Source: Thermococcus thermotolerans (lineage in GTDB: Archaea > Methanobacteriota_B > Thermococci > Thermococcales > Thermococcaceae). Taken from it: a stretch of DNA of 64,000 nucleotides. Below are positions 1 through 11,084 of the stretch, one piece after another (position 1 is the stretch's first letter; every line of letters starts with the position of its first letter). The notes under the pieces were generated by a model, which saw nothing but the letters and a program-made list of their open reading frames with translations, was not told the origin of the DNA and made no database searches. The stretch spans positions 1,674,001 through 1,738,000 of the forward strand of contig NZ_CP102602.1 of the NCBI RefSeq assembly GCF_024707485.1, read 5' to 3'. The position numbers and the translations under genes were made by a program.

Positions 1-1656
<1,656 letters not shown>

Positions 1657-1840
1657 CCCTTTCTTTCCTTTTGTGTGGTTGAATGCCCCACATGTTGCTG
1701 GCTTTTGTCCACTCCCTGCGGGATAACTTCAAAAAATTGCCGAAGATTCAATGAAACCCTGCAGATTTTCCGGTAAATTGCCCATTTTTGAGGAGAAAAA
1801 GTCTAAATACCTTCAGGAAAAGTAGGCACTGGTGATGGTT

Positions 1841-2521
1841 ATGGGTGATCATCTCGATATAGCTAAATATATCGACCATACGAATCTCAAACCATACGCT
1901 ACCGCCGATGATATAGTTAAGCTCTGCGAGGAAGCCAAGGAGTACGGCTTTTACGCCGTCTGTGTCAACCCGTACAGGGTAAAGCTGGCAAAAGAAGTCC
2001 TCAGGGGCTCGGACGTGAAGGTTGCCACTGTTATAGGCTTCCCCCTCGGCGCGACCCCGACGGAGGTCAAGGTCTTTGAGGCAAAAAGGGCTTTGGAAGA
2101 CGGTGCTGACGAGCTGGACATGGTCATCAACATCGGCGCTCTGAAGGATAAGGACTACGAGTACGTGAAAAGGGACATCGAGGAGGTAGTCAGGGTCGCC
2201 CACGAGAGGGGCGCGATAGTCAAGGTCATCATCGAGACCTGCTATCTCACGGAGGAGGAGAAGGTCAAGGCCTGCGAGCTGGCGAAAGAAGCAGGAGCGG
2301 ACTTCGTGAAGACCTCAACCGGTTTTGGCACGGGTGGGGCCACCATTGAGGACGTGAGGCTCATGAGGGAGGTTGTTGGCCCGGAGATGGGCGTCAAGGC
2401 GGCTGGAGGCATCAGAACCTACGAGCAGGCCCTGGCGATGATAGAGGCAGGTGCGACCAGGATTGGGACGTCGAGCGGCGTAAAAATCGTGGAGGGGGCG
2501 AGAGATGCAGGGCGTGGGTGA
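1841..2521 (+). CDS. deoC: Deoxyribose-phosphate aldolase
   Basis: DERA splits 2-deoxyribose 5-phosphate into acetaldehyde and glyceraldehyde 3-phosphate in nucleoside catabolism. The 226-residue protein carries the family signatures: [11 protein letters not shown] at the start, [12 protein letters not shown], the Schiff-base lysine in DFVKTSTGF, and [10 protein letters not shown] near the end. The ATG at 1841 is preceded by GGTGAT with a four-base spacer; earlier GTG and ATG codons at 1832 and 1835 overlap that site. A TATA-like TAAATA sits near 1804. The stop overlaps the next gene by 17 bases, so the two are translationally coupled. Close packing with the encapsulin-like gene suggests DeoC is its cargo. 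Confidence 0.95.
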   Translation: MGDHLDIAKYIDHTNLKPYATADDIVKLCEEAKEYGFYAVCVNPYRVKLAKEVLRGSDVKVATVIGFPLGATPTEVKVFEAKRALEDGADELDMVINIGALKDKDYEYVKRDIEEVVRVAHERGAIVKVIIETCYLTEEEKVKACELAKEAGADFVKTSTGFGTGGATIEDVRLMREVVGPEMGVKAAGGIRTYEQALAMIEAGATRIGTSSGVKIVEGARDAGRG

Positions 2522-2798
2522 GATAAAGGATATCCTGATGAGGGCCATAGCGGAGCTCCAAGAGGAGGGCCTTGAACCTGACATACTCCTAGTTGGGCCG
2601 GGCTTCCTTGAGCACTCCGCGGAGATACTCAGGGACTGCAGGCTCAGGATATATAAGATCGAAGAGCTGGGCTACGATGCCGTGGTCGCTGATTCCAAGT
2701 ATCTGGGCCAGATAAAAAGGGCCTCAAGGAGAATATCCGTTGAGCCACTCCTCAAGGAAAGTGAGATGTGGGAAGAACTGAAAAAGCTGGAAGTTTAG
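2505..2798 (+). CDS. DUF1884 protein, family 4 (A-domain) encapsulin-like shell protein
   Basis: A 97-residue cytoplasmic protein with an amphipathic N-terminal helix ([20 protein letters not shown]), then [15 protein letters not shown] and a [21 protein letters not shown] segment. This is the pattern of the Thermococcales DUF1884 family, which matches the A-domain of HK97-fold encapsulin shells and is classed as family 4 encapsulin. The start overlaps the end of deoC and has GGAGGGG before it. Family 4 members sit next to metabolic enzymes, and a DeoC-linked group is one of those described, as I remember it. Whether it builds a closed shell is not established. The family call is fairly sure; the cargo role is inference from context. 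Confidence 0.75.
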   Translation: MQGVGEIKDILMRAIAELQEEGLEPDILLVGPGFLEHSAEILRDCRLRIYKIEELGYDAVVADSKYLGQIKRASRRISVEPLLKESEMWEELKKLEV

Positions 2799-3391
2799 AT
2801 GAGGTCTGTGACCTCGGGGTACCTCTTCTTTATTATCGTTGCCAGACCCGTTCCTACTATTATCCCCGTGACGGCCTGGACGGTGTTCCCGGGAACCTCC
2901 GTTAGAGCCGCAGGAACCCCGAACATGTACGCCTCAAACGCGAAGTAGCCGGAGACCATTATCATTCCACCGACGATTCCGGCTATGACGAGGGTCGAGA
3001 CGTTATCGCTCCTTCTGGCGATGTACCCTATAACCAAACCCTCCAGTCCCTTGACAACGAGCGTTATCGGTGCCCATCCGGGGTAGCCACCGATGATGTC
3101 TCCAAGGGCCGAACCAACACCGCCGGCGAAGACTCCAACGACCGGCCCGAAGACCATCGCCGAGAACATGACCATGGTGTCTCCGAGGTTTATGTAGCCT
3201 CCCGTTGCAGGGGTGGGCACCTTTATCACGTTGGTGGCTATCGCAACCACTGCCGCGAGGATTGCAGAGAGGGCTATTGTGGCAGGTGCCTTGTATTCCC
3301 TCCTCTTGGTCCAGAGGTACGCGAGGAAAACCACCACCGCGCCTCCAAGTACATAGTGACCGTAGGGTTTGAGTATCTCCGTCAGATCCAC
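2795..3391 (-). CDS. ECF transporter S component, substrate unknown
   Basis: Membrane protein of about 198 residues with five or six hydrophobic helices. The segment NLGDTMVMFSAMVFGPVVGV followed by GGVGSALGDIIGGYP is typical of substrate-binding S components of energy-coupling-factor vitamin transporters; the ATPase and T subunits are not nearby. The start is placed at a GTG (3391) behind GGTGGTGAAG; GTG 3394 is equally possible, and the longer reading to 3475 adds residues with no ribosome site. The gene converges with the DUF1884 gene, overlapping its end by 4 bases. I cannot tell which vitamin or cofactor precursor it binds. Confidence 0.75.
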   Translation of the reverse strand: MDLTEILKPYGHYVLGGAVVVFLAYLWTKRREYKAPATIALSAILAAVVAIATNVIKVPTPATGGYINLGDTMVMFSAMVFGPVVGVFAGGVGSALGDIIGGYPGWAPITLVVKGLEGLVIGYIARRSDNVSTLVIAGIVGGMIMVSGYFAFEAYMFGVPAALTEVPGNTVQAVTGIIVGTGLATIIKKRYPEVTDLI

Positions 3392-3506
3392 CACCTTCAC
3401 CACCGCCGAAATTTCAAGTTTAAACTTTAAAAGCTTGTTGTTGCGGTGGTAACCGTTTACTACGACTGAAAACAAGTGGACAATAAAATAGGGAATGGGA
3501 AGAAAA

Positions 3507-4844
3507 TCAGCCGAGAGCCTTCTTGAGGCTCTCTTCGAATATCTCCATGGCGACGTCTATCTCTTCCTTGCTTATGGTCAGCGGTGGGATGAACCTTATG
3601 CTGTTGTCGCCACAGCCGAGGAGTATGAGCCCGCGCTTGACGGCCTCCTTGACAATCCTGTCCCTCAGCTCGGGGTTCTTTTCCTTGGTGTCCTTGCTCT
3701 TGACTATCTCGACTGCCTGCGCGAGACCGAGACCTCTTGCATCGCCAATGACCTCGTACTTCTCCTCCAGCTCCTTGAGGTACCTGTGGAGGTAGTCGCC
3801 GACCTCCTGGACGTGCGGGAGGAGCTCCTTGACTATCTCGACGACCTCAAGACCTGCGGCTATGGCAACCGGGTTGCCGCCGAAGGTCGAGGCGTGCCTG
3901 CCCGGCTTGTCGAAGGCTATATCTGCCCTGTGGACGACACCCGCTAGGGGAATTCCGCCGCCAATGGCCTTGCCGAACTGGATGGTGTCCGGAGCTATGC
4001 CAAAGTGCTCGATGGCCCAGAACTTTCCGGTTCTTCCGACACCCATCTGAACCTCGTCGTCGGCGAGGAGTATGCCGTAGTTGTCCGCCAGCTTCTTGAG
4101 CTCCTTGAAGAAGTTCTTCGGCGGGACGACGTAGCCGCCCTCACCCTGTATCGGCTCGAAGACTATGGCTCCAACCTCCTCGGGCGGGACGTGTCTAAAC
4201 ACGTACTCCTCGATGAACTCTATAACGCGGTTGACGAGCTCGTCCGGCTCGGCGTAACCGTCGATGTGCCAGGGGTTCCTGTAGGGGTTCGGGTAGGGTA
4301 TGTGCTCGACTCCCGGCATTGTCGGGAAGAACCTGTCCTGCTGAACCCACTTGCTCGCTGTAAGGCTCAGAACGGCCTGGGTCCTGCCGTGGAAGGCGTG
4401 GTAGAAGGCGATGAACCTCTTCCTGCCGGTGCCGTACTTGACGAGCTTCATCATGGCCTCGTTGGCCTCGGCACCGCTGTTCTGGTAGACAACCTTCTTC
4501 GGGAAGTCGCCGGGGGCGAGCTCGGCGAGCTTGTTGGCGAGTGTTATAGCGTTCTCGTAGAAGAAGTCGTTGAGAGCGAAGTGGGTGAACTTCTCGGCCT
4601 GCCTTTTTATCGCCTCAACGACCCTCGGGTGGGTGTGGCCGACGTTGAGGACGCCGACGCCGCTTCCGAAGTCGTAGAGGACGTTTCCGTCAACGTCGTA
4701 GACGAGGATTCCATCCCCGTGGTCGATGACTATCGGGAGCGTCTCCGGGTCCTGGGTTGTGTAGGCGAGGGCTTCAAAGTTTTTCTCTATGATCTCTTTG
4801 GCTTTAGGCCCGGGGAGTTCTTTAACGTTCGGTCTAACCACCAT
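3507..4844 (-). CDS. Class III PLP aminotransferase (ornithine/4-aminobutyrate type)
   Basis: A cytoplasmic PLP enzyme of 445 residues, the full family length. Markers are [14 protein letters not shown] for phosphate binding, [32 protein letters not shown] with the PLP-ring aspartate, and [13 protein letters not shown] with the Schiff-base lysine. Thermococcales have several paralogues of this fold, including ornithine aminotransferases and broad amino-acid racemases, so the exact substrate is open. The ATG at 4844 follows GGTGAT by four bases, as for deoC. It is transcribed alone, divergently from the restriction gene at 5004. Confidence 0.85.
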   Translation of the reverse strand: MVVRPNVKELPGPKAKEIIEKNFEALAYTTQDPETLPIVIDHGDGILVYDVDGNVLYDFGSGVGVLNVGHTHPRVVEAIKRQAEKFTHFALNDFFYENAITLANKLAELAPGDFPKKVVYQNSGAEANEAMMKLVKYGTGRKRFIAFYHAFHGRTQAVLSLTASKWVQQDRFFPTMPGVEHIPYPNPYRNPWHIDGYAEPDELVNRVIEFIEEYVFRHVPPEEVGAIVFEPIQGEGGYVVPPKNFFKELKKLADNYGILLADDEVQMGVGRTGKFWAIEHFGIAPDTIQFGKAIGGGIPLAGVVHRADIAFDKPGRHASTFGGNPVAIAAGLEVVEIVKELLPHVQEVGDYLHRYLKELEEKYEVIGDARGLGLAQAVEIVKSKDTKEKNPELRDRIVKEAVKRGLILLGCGDNSIRFIPPLTISKEEIDVAMEIFEESLKKALG

Positions 4845-5003
4845 CTGCATCACCGGTGGAAGATTGTGCTTCCCCTATATAAGTCTGTGTTCATCAATGA
4901 ACATCTTTGACCGAAGAATTTTCGAGGAATTTGGGAAATAGTTGGCACTGTTAGTATCTTGAGACTCCGATGGGCTTTTAAGAGTTGAACCGAACTTTAA
5001 TGG

Positions 5004-8000
5004 GTGGTGAGGTTGGCTGGAATCGATGAGAAAGTTCTTCACGATTACCTCCATGACATCGATGTTCTGTGCTCCATGGATTTTAAGATAACCCCTGCGC
5101 TCAGCCAGGAACTCTCCGAAAAGCTGAAAACTACCAACGCAAGGAAATACGTTGAGCTTCTCCCCCACAGCAAGCCGGAGGTTCTCCTATCGGAGTTTCT
5201 CTTCAAGCCGATTCTTGGTATCATTGGTGTGGAGTTCAGTCCAGAGGTAAGGCTCGACGAGAGGGGATGGGTTGACTACGTCTTCAGGAAGGGGGTTACC
5301 AATCCAGTCGCCGTTGAGCTGAAGGCAATGCACAAGACCAGCGGTAAACGGGTCAGGCTGGAGGAGCTCTACAGGAAGCTCAGAGAGGAGTTTGAGAGGA
5401 CGAGGGATAATCAAATCGTCAAGTACCTCCGCTCCGGCATCGTTGATTACGTCGTGCTCACCAACCTTGAGGAGGTTTACTACTTCAACAGGGAGGCTGT
5501 GATAGAGTTCGAGCCGTTCCACAGGGAGAGCTTTGAGGAGTTCATCCGGGATTTAATAAGCATCGAAGACCTCTGGGAAGTGGCGAGGAGAAAGGAGGAT
5601 AAGACACCAAAGCAGAATCTCGATAAGGAGTTCTTCGAGGATTTAAAGGGGTGGCACAGGGCGCTGTTGAAGCTCCGCTGGAAATCCGACAACCCAAGCG
5701 AGGCTATAGTGCACCTCATAAACAAGTTCATCTTCATAAGAACCCTTGAGGACTACGGTCTGATACCATTCCGCTTTGTTAGAGACGCCTACGAAGAAGC
5801 TGAGAGGAAGTGGTCTCCCAAGGGTGCGAAGAAGGTTTTGGAGGTCTTTTTCCGTGAGATAGACGACTGGTTCTACCTATACTACGACACGGAGCTCTTC
5901 CAGAAATCGGTTCTGGATTACCTCGAAGACGATAAGGAGAACATCGAGAGCTTTGACAAAAGGCTTCGCCTGATCCTCGGCCTTAAGGGCTGGGGTGGGA
6001 TGTTTCAGAGGGGCCTGCTCTACTACAACTTCAGGCAGATAGATGAGGACATCTTTGGCAAGGCATACGAGACGTTTTTAGCGGAGCGGAGGAAACAGCA
6101 GGGGATATACTACACGCCAAAGGAGATAACGCAGTACATGGCCAAGAGGCTGGTGGACGAGCTTTTTGGCCCCATAAAAGACCGGCTCCTCGAAGTTCTG
6201 AGTTCTGCCCAGTTCGATGAGGATAGAGCTTGGGAACTCGCGAAAAGGCTGGTCAGTATTGCGATAATAGACCCCGCCTGTGGCTCCGGCTCGTTCCTGA
6301 TAAAGGTTCTTAGGGAGATTTACAGGGTCTACGACGAGATAGAGGTCAAGACGAGATGGGCAACGGACATGAGCAACATCCTGAGCGAGCCCGAGGATAT
6401 AAGAAAACGCAAGGAGGCGATAAGGAGGATACGGGAGTTCCTCGGCTTCGAGAGGAACGGTCACAGGAGAAAACTGCTCTCGCTGATAATCCTCCGCCAC
6501 ATCTACGGCGTTGACCTCGACGAGAGGGCCATAGACGTCGCCAAGGTGAACCTATGGAAGGAAGCTGTAAAGCTCAGCCCCGGGGACTTCCGCTACACCA
6601 ACCTGAAGGAGAGCGGACATATCCTCCCTGACCTTGAGATGAACCTCATAAACGGGAACTCGATAGTATCCCTACCGGACGATGAGGTCGTTGAGCTGAT
6701 GAAGGAGTTCAAAGAGGACATAAAAGCCCTCTGGGAGAAGAGGAAGGCCTACCTCAGCGACCCCCTCAACCCCGAAGTGCTTGAAGGCATGGCCGAGATA
6801 AAGGCCCGGATAAGGCAAAAGCTCGTCGAGAAGATGAAGGAAAACGGCTGGGACTTTGAAAAACCTCTTTTCTACCCCCTGGAGTTCTTCTTCCTGTACT
6901 TCGGCGAGGACGGCGAGCCCCTACCTAAAGAAGGGCGGGGCTTCCACGGGGTCATCGGCAACCCGCCGTGGGAGAACATAAAGCCCCAGTCGAAGGAATT
7001 CGCGGCCATGCACCCGGAGATATTCGGCGAGGTAAGCAAGTTCAGCATCGAGGGGCCGAAGTTCAAGAGGCTCTTCAAGGAAAAGCTGAAAGACCCCAAA
7101 GTTAGGGCCCTCTGGGAAGACTACAAGGGCAGGATAGAGAGGCTCTCCGATTTCATACGGAACCGTTACAGCCTCTACGGCAAGGGGGACTTGGCGTATC
7201 AAAAAATCTTCCTCGAAAGGGCGATGGAGCTGTCCAAAAGAGCCGTGAACCTCCTTATTCCCTCCAACTTCCACACCGACGAGGGTGCAATGCTCCTGAG
7301 AAAGGAAATTTTTGATAAGTACTGCCTCAAGGAGCTGGTCTCCTTCGAGAACCGTGGCAACGGCTGGTTCAAGGACGTGGATTCGCGCTTCAAGTTCGAC
7401 ATAGTTTTCTTCACGAAGGAGAAGTGCAACAAACCGTTCAAGGCGGCCTTCTACGTTACGAGGAAGGACTACGAGGAATGGCTTGAGAAGAACGGCGGAA
7501 CCTTCGAGGACTTTATCAGCTCGACAACCTTTGACTATCCCGTTGAGCTTATACCCAAGATGTCGCCGGACGTTCTTGGCGTCGTGGAGTTCAGACGGAA
7601 GGAGGACGTCTCCCTCGTTCAGAAGATAAGGGGCGACTGGAGACTCCTGAGGGAGCACGGCTGGGACATCAAGAGCGAGTTCCACATGACCAACGACAAC
7701 GACCTCTTCAACACCTCCGGAAAAGGCTTAATCCTATACGAGGGCAAGATGATACACCAGTACGAGCCCTTCTTTGCCGGGCCAAGGTACTGGGTTGAGG
7801 AGCCAAAGGGCAGGGAGAGGCTTTTGAGCAAGGAGCTGAGCAGGGTTAAGAAGTTCCTCAAGGCCGAAGGAGAGCGCCTCGGCCTAAAGGGTAAAGCCCT
7901 GAGAGAATTCATAAACGAGAACTTCGAGCTGGCGAGGGAGAACTTTGAAAAAGGGATTTTCAAGCTCGACTACGAAGAGTACAGGCTGGCTTACAGGGCG

Positions 8001-8531
8001 ATAGCATCTTCAACTAATGAAAGGACATTAATAAGTACCGTCCTTCCAAAGAAGGTCTTCACGGGAAACTCCCTCAACTACTTCAAGCCCTTCCGCTACG
8101 TCATAAAAGATGGAAAAATTGTTCAGGAAAGGATACCTTACGAAGAAGTCCTTTACCTCATAGCCCTCCTAAACAGCTTCGTTCTGGACTACTACATACG
8201 GCAGAGGGTCTCTGCAAACCTCAATATGTTCTACATATACGAGCTCCCTGTTCCAGAGGTTGAGCCTGAACTCAAGTTACGGGTCATCGAGCTCGCCTTC
8301 AGGTTGCTTTACAGGAAAGGCCACTATGACGAGATGGCGAAGGAGCTCGGGTTAAGGGCCGAAGAAACCACCGACGAAGACGAGCGCAGGGAAATAAGGG
8401 CCGAGCTTGAGGCGGTAATAGCGAGGGACGTCTTCGGTCTGACGAGGAGGGAAATGGAGTACCTGCTCTCAACGTTCGTCTACGGCAACCCGGACAGAAA
8501 GCTGATGGAGATGATACTTGAGGGGATGTGA
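5004..8531 (+). CDS. Type IIG-like restriction enzyme and adenine methylase fusion
   Basis: A single protein of about 1175 residues that should both cut and methylate DNA. The N-terminal third holds a PD-(D/E)XK-like site, D91 and E105-L-K107. The methylase core has motif I (DPACGSGSF, near 423) and motif IV (GNPPW, near 652), the N6-adenine type. The C-terminal third, including NLNMFYIYELPVPE, resembles the target-recognition part of Eco57I-like enzymes. A TATA-like CTTTTAAGAG at 4975-4984 lies about 25 bases before the GTG at 5004 with no ribosome site, so the message is probably leaderless; GTG 5007 is possible. No separate specificity subunit is adjacent. The recognition site cannot be predicted. 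Confidence 0.8.
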   Translation: MVRLAGIDEKVLHDYLHDIDVLCSMDFKITPALSQELSEKLKTTNARKYVELLPHSKPEVLLSEFLFKPILGIIGVEFSPEVRLDERGWVDYVFRKGVTNPVAVELKAMHKTSGKRVRLEELYRKLREEFERTRDNQIVKYLRSGIVDYVVLTNLEEVYYFNREAVIEFEPFHRESFEEFIRDLISIEDLWEVARRKEDKTPKQNLDKEFFEDLKGWHRALLKLRWKSDNPSEAIVHLINKFIFIRTLEDYGLIPFRFVRDAYEEAERKWSPKGAKKVLEVFFREIDDWFYLYYDTELFQKSVLDYLEDDKENIESFDKRLRLILGLKGWGGMFQRGLLYYNFRQIDEDIFGKAYETFLAERRKQQGIYYTPKEITQYMAKRLVDELFGPIKDRLLEVLSSAQFDEDRAWELAKRLVSIAIIDPACGSGSFLIKVLREIYRVYDEIEVKTRWATDMSNILSEPEDIRKRKEAIRRIREFLGFERNGHRRKLLSLIILRHIYGVDLDERAIDVAKVNLWKEAVKLSPGDFRYTNLKESGHILPDLEMNLINGNSIVSLPDDEVVELMKEFKEDIKALWEKRKAYLSDPLNPEVLEGMAEIKARIRQKLVEKMKENGWDFEKPLFYPLEFFFLYFGEDGEPLPKEGRGFHGVIGNPPWENIKPQSKEFAAMHPEIFGEVSKFSIEGPKFKRLFKEKLKDPKVRALWEDYKGRIERLSDFIRNRYSLYGKGDLAYQKIFLERAMELSKRAVNLLIPSNFHTDEGAMLLRKEIFDKYCLKELVSFENRGNGWFKDVDSRFKFDIVFFTKEKCNKPFKAAFYVTRKDYEEWLEKNGGTFEDFISSTTFDYPVELIPKMSPDVLGVVEFRRKEDVSLVQKIRGDWRLLREHGWDIKSEFHMTNDNDLFNTSGKGLILYEGKMIHQYEPFFAGPRYWVEEPKGRERLLSKELSRVKKFLKAEGERLGLKGKALREFINENFELARENFEKGIFKLDYEEYRLAYRAIASSTNERTLISTVLPKKVFTGNSLNYFKPFRYVIKDGKIVQERIPYEEVLYLIALLNSFVLDYYIRQRVSANLNMFYIYELPVPEVEPELKLRVIELAFRLLYRKGHYDEMAKELGLRAEETTDEDERREIRAELEAVIARDVFGLTRREMEYLLSTFVYGNPDRKLMEMILEGM

Positions 8532-8596
8532 GCCGGCTGGCCTCTTTTGTCTTTATTTTCGATAAAAACCATGGGGGAATAAAAGAAACTCGGAGG

Positions 8597-9586
8597 TCAC
8601 TCCACGACCTTTGAGTTCCACTCCTCAAGGAGCTCCTTGGCGGAGTTTGCGGCGATAGCACCCTGACCCACAGCCACAGCAATCTGTTTGAAGACGTTGG
8701 TTATGTCTCCAGCTGCAAAGATGCCCTTCACCTTGGTGCGCATGTGCATGTCCACCGGGATGTAGCCGTACTCGTCGGTTATGCCGAGGTGCTTGACGAA
8801 GTCCGTCTTCGGCTCGTAGCCGATGAATATGAAGACCCCATCGACCTTCATCTCTGTCTCTTCCCCGGTTACGCGGTTCTTCAGCTTCACTGCCTCGACC
8901 TTGTTCTCCCCGATTATCTCGGTCACGACAGTGTTGAGTATCGTCGGAATGCCGCTCTCCTTGAACCTGTCCTGGAGTATCTTGTCCGCCCTGAACTGGT
9001 CGCGCCTGTGGACGAGGGTCACGTCAACGCCTATGCTTTTCAGATACAGTGCCTCCTGTAGTGCCGTGTTTCCGCCGCCCACAACGATGACCTTCTTGCC
9101 CTTGAAGAGCGGGCCGTCGCAGGTGGCGCAGTAGGAAACGCCCCTTCCGGTCAGCTCCTCCTCTCCAGGGACGTGGAGCTTTCTCGGCGCGGCACCGACC
9201 GCTATGATTATCGTCTTCGCTTTGTACTCCTTGCCGTTCTTGGTTCTGACCGCAAATTTGCACGGACCCTCGTAGTAGGCGCACTCCGTGGGGTCTATCC
9301 TCTCGACCTCGTCGAAGACTATATCAACGCCGAGGTTCTTGACCTGCTCGTGCATCCTGCTGGTCAGCTCGGAACCGCTTATCTGGAGGAAGCCGGGGTA
9401 GTTCTCTATGAGATCCGTTAGGGCCATGTTTCCTCCGAGGTCCTTGCTGAGTATCAGGGTCTCAAGGCCGAAGCGTTTGGCGTATATCGCCGCGGTAAAG
9501 CCTGCTGGGCCGGCACCGATGATCAGCACGTCCCAGGTCTTGTTCTCGTATTCACCCCCGCGTGAAAAGCCACCAAGGCTGAACAT
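8597..9586 (-). CDS. trxB: Thioredoxin-disulfide reductase
   Basis: FAD enzyme of 329 residues that passes NAD(P)H electrons to a thioredoxin or glutaredoxin-like protein (Pdo in Thermococcales). It has the N-terminal FAD motif IIGAGPAGFTAA, the redox pair CATC, the second Rossmann motif VVGGGNTALQEA, and GIFAAGDITN near the end. The ATG at 9586 follows GGAGGTG by six bases; upstream GTG 9595 lies inside that site. The gene stands alone. An exact SurR motif (9601-9617) lies between its TATA box and start, so SurR probably represses it when sulfur is absent. The SurR-TrxR-Pdo redox link is known in Thermococcus. Confidence 0.95.
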   Translation of the reverse strand: MFSLGGFSRGGEYENKTWDVLIIGAGPAGFTAAIYAKRFGLETLILSKDLGGNMALTDLIENYPGFLQISGSELTSRMHEQVKNLGVDIVFDEVERIDPTECAYYEGPCKFAVRTKNGKEYKAKTIIIAVGAAPRKLHVPGEEELTGRGVSYCATCDGPLFKGKKVIVVGGGNTALQEALYLKSIGVDVTLVHRRDQFRADKILQDRFKESGIPTILNTVVTEIIGENKVEAVKLKNRVTGEETEMKVDGVFIFIGYEPKTDFVKHLGITDEYGYIPVDMHMRTKVKGIFAAGDITNVFKQIAVAVGQGAIAANSAKELLEEWNSKVVE

Positions 9587-9600
9587 CTCTCCCACCTCCG

Positions 9601-9617
9601 GTTCTTAACCTTGGGTT
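9601..9617 (+). promoter_or_regulatory. SurR binding site in the trxB promoter
   Basis: GTT-CTT-AAC-CTTGG-GTT is an exact match to the extended SurR motif GTTn3AACn5GTT. For trxB on the minus strand the TATA-like TTTTTAAATA is at 9621-9630, so the site lies downstream of it, over the expected transcription start. That position gives repression in other SurR promoters. The motif is seen; the effect is inferred. Confidence 0.75.
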
Positions 9618-9653
9618 GAATATTTAAAAACATTGCCACCCGAATTTGGGTAC

Positions 9654-10496
9654 TCAGACCACAACCTCGGCCCTGATAGTCCCTTCGGGAATCCCTTCTG
9701 AGGGCTCGACCCTGAGGATTGTTGAGTCATGGACGTCCTTTCCGAAGGGGACATCTAACGTTAGCTCCAGCGTATACTCGCCGTGTCCCTCGATGAAGAC
9801 CTTTCTCCCCAAGAGTTGGGCAAAGTGTCTCGGATCTGTTGCTTTTCTGTGGCAGATTATCACCAGCTTCTCCCTCAGGAACTCCTTCCGGAACTCGGTG
9901 CTTTCCCGTGTCTCGGCGAGTTTCTCAACGACTTTTGGTTTCTTTGTTTTCAGCTCAATCCTCGCTCCCCTGCACTTCTGCACCGTAGTGTAAAGCTTCC
10001 CGGAAAATCCCCATTCGTTCAGCTCAATCCTTGCGTGGGCGAATTCCATATCCTTCGAGACCTCCAGGGACCCCTTACCGATCTCAAAGTCATAGGATGG
10101 AATTATGGGTACAATCAGGATGTCCTTGAATTCAGGCTCGGTGATGAGATATGCGGGCACGTCTATTAGTGCCTCCTCGTCCTTCCCCATTATCAGCGTA
10201 AACCTCTCCGGTTTCAGCTCTATTTTCTCCCCTTCAAATTCGCTCCTCCCGGTGAACTTCCGGTCGACGTGGTAGCTTCTGCTCCTGCCGGAGCTCGACC
10301 AGTATCCCCTGAGAGTTAGCCTTCCCTTGACGAGCATCATCCTCCTCGGAAGGATTAGCGTATTCTCCCTTATCTCTATCTTTTTTAGCAGCTCTTCGGC
10401 AGTTCGTTTCGCGTTTTTCTGCTGGACGTAGCCAAGGAGAAGTGCCCCCACGATGATGGCAATTATCAGAAGGAAAAAGATAATCCCCGGATCCAT
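9654..10496 (-). CDS. Membrane-anchored protein of unknown function
   Basis: A 280-residue protein with one N-terminal membrane helix (IIFFLLIIAIIVGALLLGYV, residues 5-24), followed by a short helical stretch and about 220 residues rich in alternating beta-type hydrophobics. The body is presumably cytoplasmic, since the residues after the helix (QQKNAKR) are positive. Its ATG at 10496 follows GGTGG. No motif or family is recognised. It lies between trxB and the membrane hydrolase gene, all on the same strand, but with a 48-base gap upstream and a separate promoter for trxB, so a shared role is not implied. Confidence 0.7.
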   Translation of the reverse strand: MDPGIIFFLLIIAIIVGALLLGYVQQKNAKRTAEELLKKIEIRENTLILPRRMMLVKGRLTLRGYWSSSGRSRSYHVDRKFTGRSEFEGEKIELKPERFTLIMGKDEEALIDVPAYLITEPEFKDILIVPIIPSYDFEIGKGSLEVSKDMEFAHARIELNEWGFSGKLYTTVQKCRGARIELKTKKPKVVEKLAETRESTEFRKEFLREKLVIICHRKATDPRHFAQLLGRKVFIEGHGEYTLELTLDVPFGKDVHDSTILRVEPSEGIPEGTIRAEVVV

Positions 10497-10544
10497 GAGA
10501 CCACCAAAGACGGTTGTCCCTGTGGAAGGATAAATCTTTTCCCT

Positions 10545-11078
10545 TCAGACCAGCGATACCTCCCGGTCTAGGAGGAGGTGCAGGGTGTAGCCGCTGAAGG
10601 CGGCGAAGCCGACGTAGAGTCCCTCACCTCTCGCCATGCTCAGGCCGTACTCCACCATTATGAAGGCCAGAGCGCCGTATATGGCCGCGAAGAGCAGGGA
10701 GTGGACTATCCCTCTGTGCTTGGGCATTATCACAGTGAAGCCGTACCATGCTATGACCCCTGCCAGCGTCCCAACTCCCCACGCGGCGGCAACGTTGAGA
10801 GGCTCTCCCCCGAGGTTTATGGAGCCAAGGCTCTGCATGAAGACGGCGCTCCCGACTGCTACAGCTACTATCGGCTTCGTCCCGCGGTGTATCAGGGCGT
10901 TGGGGTGGTCCATGTCGGGCAAATCCGCCCCCAGGACGTAGAGGGCGTAGCCTATCACCATGGCGAAAGTGCTGATGGTGAATGGTATTCCCGCGTAATC
11001 CCTGAGCACGAAGGCGATAAAAACGGTGAGCGGGTAGGAAACTATGCCGCTCAGGAGGTGGGCGTCGTAGTTCGGCAT
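10545..11078 (-). CDS. YdjM-type membrane metal-dependent hydrolase
   Basis: Integral membrane protein of 177 residues. Histidine and aspartate motifs typical of the LexA-binding/YdjM (DUF457) group are visible: NYDAHLLSG near the start, GADLPDMDHP, KHRGIVHSLL, and GYTLHLLLD near the end. These residues should hold a metal at the membrane face. The natural substrate of the family is not known. It starts seven bases after the stop of the AAA ATPase gene and is likely cotranscribed with it. Confidence 0.8.
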   Translation of the reverse strand: MPNYDAHLLSGIVSYPLTVFIAFVLRDYAGIPFTISTFAMVIGYALYVLGADLPDMDHPNALIHRGTKPIVAVAVGSAVFMQSLGSINLGGEPLNVAAAWGVGTLAGVIAWYGFTVIMPKHRGIVHSLLFAAIYGALAFIMVEYGLSMARGEGLYVGFAAFSGYTLHLLLDREVSLV

Positions 11079-11084
11079 TGCCCC

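Noticed and set aside
4005-4910. Long plus-strand frame of 301 codons opposite the aminotransferase
   Set aside because: It is the antisense shadow of a clearly recognised enzyme, rich in Leu/Val/Glu with no domain.
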